In this document: one piece after another, positions 1-8,544 of the stretch | Position numbering within the stretch: position 1 is the first letter of the stretch | Layout: each line of letters starts with the position of its first letter | Assembly: GCF_006265175.1 (NCBI RefSeq) | Contig: NZ_VDCQ01000045.1 | Location: 1 to 64,000, forward strand | Reading direction: 5' to 3' | Source: Paenibacillus hemerocallicola | GTDB taxonomy: Bacteria; Bacillota; Bacilli; Paenibacillales; NBRC-103111 | DNA: 64,000 nucleotides | Notes under the pieces: generated by a model | Seen by the model: the letters and a program-made list of their open reading frames with translations, nothing else | Told to the model about the DNA's origin: nothing | Database searches by the model: none | Translations under genes and position numbers: made by a program

Positions 1-171
1 CTCCAGCTTCTGGATATGCTTGGTAATGATGGCTGATGACATGCCTAATGCCTCAGCGAGCTCACCAATGTTATAAGGCTTCTCATTCAACAATCCAATG
101 ATCCGAACTCGCGTTTCGGAAGAAAAGCACTCCAGCACATTCATATTTCTCGGTGTCACGTCTATGATCAT
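1..171 (-). CDS. ArsR-like HTH transcriptional regulator, N-terminal part
   Basis: The reverse strand encodes 57 residues that run off the left edge. They start with MIIDVTPRNMNVLECFSSET and continue with a winged-helix segment (IGLLNEKPYNIGELAEALGM, then SSAIITKHIQKLE) typical of ArsR/SmtB-type DNA-binding domains: a helix with ETRVRIIGLL, then a recognition helix. An AGGAG ribosome binding site lies 9 bases before the ATG. The gene is divergent from the sugar-binding lipoprotein at 629. Its effector domain lies outside the window, so the signal is unknown. It could regulate the divergent gene, but that is only positional inference. Confidence 0.75.
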   Translation of the reverse strand, partial: MIIDVTPRNMNVLECFSSETRVRIIGLLNEKPYNIGELAEALGMSSAIITKHIQKLE

Positions 172-366
172 ACGGCACGCTCCTAACTCATCCAATTGTA
201 TAACCAAATTGTTAATTAGTCAACAGACTCCACCCGCTCGAATCATTCTGAAGCGGATGAAAGCAGAAAACAAAAGTGATGGTTCCGCCGCACGAATTGT
301 GCTGAACCAACACGTCACTGGTAATTTGATGCGTGGAGCCTGATTAGTCAACATATACATTAAATA

Positions 367-395
367 TTGACAAAAAAGTAAATAATATCTATCAT
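367..395 (+). promoter_or_regulatory. Sigma-A type promoter of the 629 lipoprotein gene
   Basis: TTGACA at 367-372 is a perfect -35 box. After a 17-base spacer comes TATCAT at 390-395, five of six matches to the -10 consensus. Transcription would begin near 402, giving an unusually long leader of about 225 bases before the TTG start at 629. Confidence 0.75.
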
Positions 396-431
396 ATTAA
401 CTAGTAAGCGATTAAGATAATATATATATTA

Positions 432-600
432 ATCATATGGAAGGGGGTGCGGCGGGGAAAGCCTTTAACCAGTTTGATACAATTCCTAACTAAACGAATG
501 GAGGTTCTTGCACAAACCAAACAAACTGTGTGGAATTGCGAAAGCGGTTTCCTGATCCGAGGTAACGAGTGCTTCACCGGCACAGTGTCAAAAATTAATT
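432..600 (+). promoter_or_regulatory. Long 5' leader with a compact three-way RNA fold
   Basis: The leader can fold into a closing stem, ACTGTG 525-530 with CACAGT 581-586. It encloses a hairpin 532-552 (GGAATTGC, GAAA tetraloop, GCGG, then TTTCC) and a second hairpin 557-580 (CC and GGT pairing with ACC and GG, inner GAG/TTC). The upstream part, 432-500, is purine rich and could pair further. No known riboswitch class was recognised. A group II intron fragment is an alternative reading, because GTGCGG near 447 resembles an intron 5' end. No intrinsic terminator was seen before the gene, so any control would act on translation or mRNA stability. Confidence 0.4.
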
Positions 601-628
601 TATAAAATTTAACATGGGGGAGATCTAA

Positions 629-1942
629 TTGAAAAGGAAGTTGGTACTTACCGCTACAGTCTTAGCGTTGCTCCTGAATATCGGCTGCCAAAGTCAAAAT
701 CAGTCCGGCAAAAAAAGCACGAATCTGGCCGAGGTTAGTACGGAACCTGTTACATTAAAGTTTTATGTTGCCTATGGTGCTTTCCCCAAAGAAGAGTTTG
801 AGACTTACTTTATTGAGCCGATCAAAAAAAAATATCCGCATATTACCTTGGAATGGGTTAGCGGCAAGCTGCAGGATTTGATAACAGCGGGTGACGTGCC
901 GGATATTTTGATGGCCGGTTTGCCTGGGATTCCTGGTATACAGGAATTGCAAATCATTGAGGATCTGAACCCGTATATCAAAAAGTTCGGAATGGACCTG
1001 TCCAAATACGATCCGGTCACGATTGAAGCCATCAAGAAATTTGGCCAAAAAGGCGAAATGATTGCGCTGCCATTTCGAATGAACATCCCCGCTCTCTTCT
1101 ATAACAAAGACCTATTTGATAAATTCGGAATCGCTTATCCTAAAGACGGTATGACTTATGAGGAAACTTTCGATTTGGCGCGCAGGCTGACTCGCAGTGA
1201 CGGAGGCGTTCAATATTTGGGCCTCTACACGGGAGGAGCGGACCGCTTTGCAATGGGGCTTACTTTGCCTTATGTGAACAAGCAGACGAACGAAGCCGCG
1301 TTGACAACGGACAGTTGGGTGAAGGTACTGAGCTTGAATAAAACGTTGCATGACATTCCGGGGTATGTGAAGGATGGCAAAATTTCAGGCAACTCGATCG
1401 GCGTGTTTGTGAAAGATCAAAAGCTCGCTATGGCCGGCTATTGGGGGGCGGATGTCATCGGCGAAATCGATAAACTGGTCAAGGCCGGTCAGGAGTTTCA
1501 ATGGGACATGGCAACACTCCCCACGTTTGAGAAGGGCAAGGGCAGCGCATGGCAGGCGGAAGCGCATAACATGCTTGTGACCACAACAAGCAAACATAAG
1601 GATCAAGCTTTTCAAGTGGTGTCTCATGTCGCCGGCGAAGAGGTGCAGAAGTTAATCAATAAGAGCGGCGGAATAACGATATTGAAGAAAACGGAAGAAA
1701 CGAAGAGAGATTACGGCGGGGACTTGGCATTCCTGAAGGGGAAAAATACGAATGCGTTCTTCGCTCTCCTGCCGGGCATGCATGAACATACGAAATATGA
1801 CCAGAAAGGCAGAAGCTTAATTGTAGAAGCGGCCAACGAGATGATCCTGAAAGGGACCGATGTCAATACCGCCTTGCGGAATGCACAGGAAAAACTGAAC
1901 CAGTATATCAAAGAACAAACTGCCCTGCAATCGCTGAAGTGA
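629..1942 (+). CDS. ABC sugar-transport extracellular binding lipoprotein (family 1)
   Basis: A 437-residue lipoprotein expected to be anchored outside the membrane and to deliver an oligosaccharide to an ABC importer. The signal peptide ends in a lipobox at about residues 16-20 (LLNIGC). The mature protein has the SBP_bac_1 fold with the family motif FYNKDLFDKFGIAYPKDGMT near residue 156. The C-terminus carries DVNTALRNAQEKL, a motif repeated in most binding proteins of this window. The TTG start is chosen because GGGGGAG lies 6 bases upstream. No permease or ATPase is adjacent, so it is an orphan. The substrate cannot be read from sequence. It is followed by another lipoprotein gene, now decayed. 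Confidence 0.88.
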   Translation: MKRKLVLTATVLALLLNIGCQSQNQSGKKSTNLAEVSTEPVTLKFYVAYGAFPKEEFETYFIEPIKKKYPHITLEWVSGKLQDLITAGDVPDILMAGLPGIPGIQELQIIEDLNPYIKKFGMDLSKYDPVTIEAIKKFGQKGEMIALPFRMNIPALFYNKDLFDKFGIAYPKDGMTYEETFDLARRLTRSDGGVQYLGLYTGGADRFAMGLTLPYVNKQTNEAALTTDSWVKVLSLNKTLHDIPGYVKDGKISGNSIGVFVKDQKLAMAGYWGADVIGEIDKLVKAGQEFQWDMATLPTFEKGKGSAWQAEAHNMLVTTTSKHKDQAFQVVSHVAGEEVQKLINKSGGITILKKTEETKRDYGGDLAFLKGKNTNAFFALLPGMHEHTKYDQKGRSLIVEAANEMILKGTDVNTALRNAQEKLNQYIKEQTALQSLK

Positions 1943-1991
1943 CTGATGATTCTCTGGTTTTTCCGTGAAACATTTTACGAGGAGGCAACTG

Positions 1992-3180
1992 ATGAATACG
2001 AAGCTCCGCACTATTGTTTCAGGCTGTATGGCGGGCGCTGCAATAGTAATAGGCTTGTCCGGATGCCAATCCCCGGAGGAAATGGAAACGCCGCCACTGA
2101 GTCCACCTGGTTGGATGATATGGAGGGGCAGCAGCATTTTCAAAAGGAAGCATTCGGCAAAGGGTTTATGATGATTTCAAAAGAAGCGTCGAAAGAAAAT
2201 TTTGTAGCGGAGTACAATTTCAAGGGGCAGACTGTTTCTGAGATGGGAATCGGTGCGTGGCTGGGCATGATGTTCTCGTACAAGGACAAGAACAATTACG
2301 CCTGCATCTCGATTGATCCTGCAGCCAAAACTGTCAGCCTGGTGCACATGAGAGGCGGAGCTGCAAGCCAGATCGGAGAGCCGGTCAAGCTTTCAGCGGA
2401 CACTGATTTTACTAAGCTGCACACGATTCGCGTAGAGAAGAACGACAATGAGGTTCGCATCTATTTTGACGGGATGAAAAAGGCGCAAGGCGAGCTGGCG
2501 CTTGGCGGCGGTGCGATCGGGTATGTCTATGAGGGAATGGAGCCTGCTTTTTCGTATACCGCATTTAGCAATGACGTGAACGGGAGCAGCGATTTTGAAG
2601 TGTTCAAGACAGTGCCTGGGACGATCCAAGCGGTTCATTTTATGAAAGAGGAAAATCGCGGGTATTTGCACAAGGTGCAGCAGAAGGGGATAATCCATAT
2701 AGAAAAGGCGAAAGGGTGCATATACGGGAGAGCGGAGACGGAGGTTATGCTGCTGAGCTTAAGCAGTCCGGGAACTGGCTGAGCTATAAGGTTAATGTGA
2801 AGAGTAGCGGACTTTACGGATTGGATTTAACAATGGGAAAGCTGGCTAAAGAAGCGGCTGTTGAACTATTTTTGGACGGAAAGTCGGTTGGAACATTCGA
2901 AATTCCTGCTCACGCAGCAGACATGAAAGAAGCTTGGATCAAGCAAACGATCGGGAACATGCAGCTCACTCAGGGCTTCCATCAGTTGAAAATCAAGCTG
3001 GTCAAGGGCGGTATAACGTTTAGATCAATGGAGCTCTTTGAGGCATCGGATGAGAAGGTGCAAATGGTCGATGCTCTTCGCGATCTATCTAAAGTAACGA
3101 GGCATGGTAAATGGAATCCGATCGCAAACGGCGTTACGAGTGCAGCCGTATCATCGCATCGACTCCTGAACGGTTTCTTT
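1992..3180 (+). pseudogene. Decayed carbohydrate-binding lipoprotein (lectin-like plus CBM-like domains)
   Basis: A GAGGAGG site precedes an ATG at 1992 and a clear lipoprotein signal (MNTKLRTIVSGCMAG, lipobox ending GLSGC). The reading frame shifts near 2085-2100. The second frame carries a concanavalin-like domain (ENFVAEYNF, GAWLGMMFSYKDKNNYAC, IRVEKNDNEVRIYFDG). It shifts again near 2700, where a third frame continues with a CBM6-like module (HIRESGDGGYAAELKQSG, LFLDGKSVGTFEI). The last frame has no stop of its own and runs on into the ArsR gene at 3244. The domain set resembles secreted laminarinase-like or DUF1080-type sugar-binding proteins. Two frameshifts make function unlikely unless they are sequencing errors. 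Confidence 0.7.
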
Positions 3181-3196
3181 ATCATGCAATCATACA

Positions 3197-3237
3197 GTTG
3201 CTTATACTTGACAAGCAACCGTAGAGTTGCTTATACT
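3197..3237 (+). promoter_or_regulatory. Promoter with triple half-site ArsR operator
   Basis: The -35 box is TTGACA (3208-3213) and the -10 is TATACT (3232-3237), 18 bases apart. Three half-sites overlie it: GTTGCTT 3197-3203, AAGCAAC 3213-3219 and GTTGCTT 3226-3232. They form two overlapping perfect inverted repeats, with 9- and 6-base spacers. This arrangement suits an autoregulating ArsR repressor. The predicted transcription start lies at or next to the ATG at 3244. Confidence 0.7.
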
Positions 3238-3243
3238 CGATAT

Positions 3244-3522
3244 ATGAATAGGGACAGAGACGCTATATTCAAAGCGCTAGGCGACTCGAATCGTCGGCTT
3301 ATATTAGACGAGCTATCCGAACGCAACGAGATTACGTTGTATGAACTTACGGTACGTCTCATTATGAAGCACGACCTTTCCATTTCGCGACAGGCGATTG
3401 CTAAACATCTTTCTGCATTGGAAGATGCAGGACTCGTAAAATCAGAAAAAAAGGGAAAATATCGAGTAGTTATATTCAACAACGAACCACTTAAAAATTT
3501 GCTGAAAGGATGGATAGAGTAA
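3244..3522 (+). CDS. ArsR family transcriptional repressor
   Basis: A 92-residue winged-helix protein with the ArsR pattern: IFKALGDSNRRLILDELSE at residues 6-24, then a recognition helix region SISRQAIAKHLSALEDAGLV and the wing KSEKKGKYRVVIFN. There are no cysteine pairs for metal binding, so it belongs to the metal-independent ArsR group usually linked to VOC or SRPBCC genes. The ATG at 3244 is taken as start because the preceding promoter ends just before it; no ribosome binding site is present, so the mRNA may be leaderless. It is upstream of a VOC protein on the same strand, with which it probably forms an operon repressed by the GTTGCTT/AAGCAAC operator. Confidence 0.85.
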   Translation: MNRDRDAIFKALGDSNRRLILDELSERNEITLYELTVRLIMKHDLSISRQAIAKHLSALEDAGLVKSEKKGKYRVVIFNNEPLKNLLKGWIE

Positions 3523-3624
3523 TTTTAATTAAAAACTTCTGACGACTGTATGGGTTTTTCTGATTGGAGCCAGATTGGTAGCAGAGCGCCAACGTCGCAA
3601 AATATCAAAGGAGGCAAAAACATT

Positions 3625-4008
3625 ATGAAAATCATTGTTACCAGTATATTCGTTCAAGATCAAGACAAGGCATTGGAGTTTTATACAGAAACGCTAGGCT
3701 TTATAAAAAAGCATGACGTTCCAGTCGGTAAATTTAGGTGGATAACGCTTGTTTCTCCCGACGAGCAAGACGGTACCGAACTTTTACTCGAACCGAATGA
3801 CCATCCTGCCGCCAAAGAATATCAAAAGAAAATATCTGCCGAGGGCATCCCAGCAACAATGTTTGGCGTTGCAGATATTAATGAAGTGTATAAACGATTA
3901 TTGGAAAACGGCGTGAAGTTTACTATGGAGCCCACAAAAATGGGCGAACTCACAATAGCTGTCTTCGACGATACATGCGGCAACCTTATTCAGATTGTGC
4001 AGAAGTAA
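3625..4008 (+). CDS. VOC family (glyoxalase/bleomycin-resistance fold) protein
   Basis: A 127-residue protein starting MKIIVTSIFVQDQDKALEFY. It has the paired beta-alpha-beta-beta-beta modules of the vicinal oxygen chelate superfamily: KALEFYTETLGF in the first module, and FDDTCGNLIQIVQ at the end of the second, where a metal-binding Glu is often found (here the position is not obviously acidic). AAGGAGG at 3608-3614 precedes the ATG by about 10 bases. It probably binds or detoxifies a small molecule sensed by the upstream ArsR regulator. Families with this architecture include fosfomycin or bleomycin resistance proteins and dioxygenases. The substrate is unknown. Confidence 0.85.
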   Translation: MKIIVTSIFVQDQDKALEFYTETLGFIKKHDVPVGKFRWITLVSPDEQDGTELLLEPNDHPAAKEYQKKISAEGIPATMFGVADINEVYKRLLENGVKFTMEPTKMGELTIAVFDDTCGNLIQIVQK

Positions 4009-4159
4009 CTTTACGTCGAATTATCTTTGTGCTAAACGACTTTATTGGCAAGTTAACCCTGTCCAATTTTTAGGATGGGGTTACCTTTATAAGGTCTAAA
4101 CATAAATGAAATTGTTGTTATAAAAGAAAAAAGTCGTTGAGTTAGAACTTAATTGTTGT

Positions 4160-4190
4160 CCGTATCTTGATGGTACGGGCTTTTTGTTTT
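4160..4190 (+). terminator. Rho-independent terminator of the ArsR/VOC operon
   Basis: CCGTA at 4160-4164 pairs with TACGG at 4174-4178 and is followed by GCTTTTTGTTTT. It lies about 150 bases downstream of the VOC stop codon. Confidence 0.6.
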
Positions 4191-4194
4191 CGCC

Positions 4195-4630
4195 ATGTCA
4201 TCATCGTCCGTCTCCCAGTCCATTGAGCTATTAAAGGTAAGGGGATTCGAGGTTGAAGACATGATGTTCAGTTCCATTAAGTGTAAAAACGGCGCTGTCG
4301 GAACGATATTTCTGTCCGATTGCAGCTACCGGTCATTGCCGTATACCGATATTTATTTCGGAACCAAATCTTCGGTGATGTTTAACAGCTCGTCCTATTA
4401 TACGATTCACTGAATGAGTTTCAGCGGGTAAGTTGGGAATATGAGGTGGACCGACGTATCGAAAAGCATGAATTGAAGAGAGAGGATAACCATATGAAGG
4501 AGCATCGCCATTTTGGTCAAGTGATTCAGAGACAGGCGAGTCCGCGAACAACAGGCGAGGATGGAAAGAAAGGTTGCGGCTACAGTGGCGACCTGCCGGC
4601 TTGGCCGTAATGGAAACGAAGAAAATGACA
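4195..4630 (+). pseudogene. C-terminal remnant of a Gfo/Idh/MocA oxidoreductase
   Basis: Three frames in succession carry pieces of a Gfo/Idh/MocA C-terminal domain. Up to 4413: VEDMMFSSIKCKNGAVGTIF. From about 4414: EDNHMKEHRHFGQVIQ followed by ASPRTTGEDGKK, the usual 'HF..V..G..P..TGEDG' signature of this family. From about 4575: VAATVA and AVMETKK in shifted frames. No N-terminal NAD-binding domain is present. It is a decayed fragment, closest in style to the intact oxidoreductases near 14 and 17 kb, and is followed by a terminator. Confidence 0.65.
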
Positions 4631-4685
4631 TAGGAACTATGCAGTGACGGAGTCGGCTTAGCCATTCTGAAGCGATCAAAAAAGA

Positions 4686-4720
4686 AAAGAACCTGGATAG
4701 CTTTACCAAGTTCTTTTTTA
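4686..4720 (+). terminator. Rho-independent terminator
   Basis: AAAAGAAC at 4686-4693 pairs with GTTCTTTT at 4711-4718, with an extended TGG/CCA stem, and ends in a T run. It probably ended the now decayed oxidoreductase gene and isolates the rifampin phosphotransferase gene. Confidence 0.6.
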
Positions 4721-4870
4721 TTGCACATAAACAGACACGATGATATAATCAGATCACGACTGTTTCGAATTGAATAGTCATAGTTAATGCATCATACACT
4801 TTTATCGTACCATGCCGGTAAACTCTTGTCAAATGTTTTTTCTCAATTTAACGGTTAGGAGAGATGTTGA

Positions 4871-7465
<2,595 letters not shown>

Positions 7466-7580
7466 GGCGTTCGTCCGAGTTTCAAGTTGATCGGATTGTT
7501 TGACATCATGAAGTTGCCGCAAAAGAAACGGGAACTTCGCTATGTTATTTTTCATAATCATACAAAAGGGGGTATTGGCT

Positions 7581-8216
7581 TTGGGCAAAAAGGTAGATTA
7601 CAAAAAAGATTATAAGCAACTCTATATGCCAAAAACGTTGCCGGAAATTGTAATAGTGCCGAGAATGCCATTTTTTATGGTTAGTGGTTCTGGGGACCCT
7701 AACGGCGAGGAATTCGCCATGGCAACAGAAGCTTTGTACAGTATGAGTTATGCAGTGAGAATGTCTTACAAAAGTGAAGATGTGCCGGCCGGATACTATG
7801 AATATACGGTTTTTCCACTTGAGGGCGAATGGGACTTGCTTGATCGGTCAAAGCCCGCGACGGACAAAAGCAATTTTAAATACACAATTATGATACGCCA
7901 ACCCGATTTTTTGACCGAAGAGCATTTCGAGCGATTTTTGGAACAGTCGAAAAGGAAAAGGGCAAATCGATTCCTTGAGAAAATTCGGTTTGAACATGTC
8001 GAAGATGGATGGAGTTGTCAAATGATGCATATTGGAAGCTTTGACGATGAACCGAAAAGTTTTGCTCGAATGGAAGAGTTTTGTACAGAACAGGGATTTA
8101 CTCGTTCAAGTAAAATTCATCGGGAAATTTATTTGTCGGATCCCCGTAAGACTGAACCGTCAAAGTTGAAAACGGTGTTGCGATTCCCTGTAACGCGAAA
8201 CGATATCCGGAAGTAA
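7581..8216 (+). CDS. GyrI-like small-molecule-binding domain protein
   Basis: A 211-residue soluble protein without signal peptide. It begins MGKKVDYKKDYKQLYMPKTL and contains the stretch VPRMPFFMVSGSGDPNGEEF, then YAVRMSYKSEDVPAGYYEYT and KFARMEEFC-like text near residue 170. This is the pattern of the GyrI-like/SOUL group of ligand-binding proteins, often found beside drug-resistance genes or fused to AraC/MerR regulators. The TTG at 7581 is preferred because AAAAGGGGG lies 8 bases upstream; an earlier ATG at 7542 lacks a site. It sits 115 bases after rph. Binding of a drug or metabolite is plausible but not shown. Confidence 0.75.
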   Translation: MGKKVDYKKDYKQLYMPKTLPEIVIVPRMPFFMVSGSGDPNGEEFAMATEALYSMSYAVRMSYKSEDVPAGYYEYTVFPLEGEWDLLDRSKPATDKSNFKYTIMIRQPDFLTEEHFERFLEQSKRKRANRFLEKIRFEHVEDGWSCQMMHIGSFDDEPKSFARMEEFCTEQGFTRSSKIHREIYLSDPRKTEPSKLKTVLRFPVTRNDIRK

Positions 8217-8275
8217 AATACAACTTCCCCCTAAACAAACGGATACGATAAGAGTTCAGATTGCCGCCTCGGGAC

Positions 8276-8306
8276 ACAAAAAACAGGCCTCTCTAAAGGA
8301 GGCCTG
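8276..8306 (-). terminator. Intrinsic terminator acting on the minus strand
   Basis: CAGGCCTC (8284-8291) and GAGGCCTG (8299-8306) form a perfect 8-bp stem. Six A residues on the left become the T run when read on the minus strand. It lies directly after a minus-strand stop codon at 8318-8320, which argues that a real minus-strand gene once ended here. Confidence 0.7.
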
Positions 8307-8317
8307 CCACTCCATGC

Positions 8318-8515
8318 CTATATCCCCCCGAACTCCACCGTAATGGGAAGAAGCGACAATGGAGGCGGCAGCAGCAGTTTATCCATTCCATCTTCCGACC
8401 GCAAATGACGGCGGAAGCCCTGCTTCTCCGCTAATGACGGATGGAAAAACGCCGCTGCGTCTGGTACAGTGTTAGAGTGCTGTTGTCTTCGGATTATCGT
8501 TCGATTCCAAAGCAG
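8318..8515 (-). pseudogene. Truncated 3' end of an unidentified minus-strand gene
   Basis: A short minus-strand reading frame ending in LLPPPLSLLPITVEFGGI stops 12 bases before a strong minus-strand terminator. The preceding residues (AAAFFHPSLAEKQGF, RRHLRSEDGMDK) look like coding sequence, but no upstream part exists, because the divergent AraC gene begins at 8545. I do not recognise the family. The reading rests mainly on the terminator. The alternative is a chance open frame in the AraC promoter region. Confidence 0.3.
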
Positions 8516-8544
8516 CATTGATCGTTCAGGCGGAGGGGAGAGAC

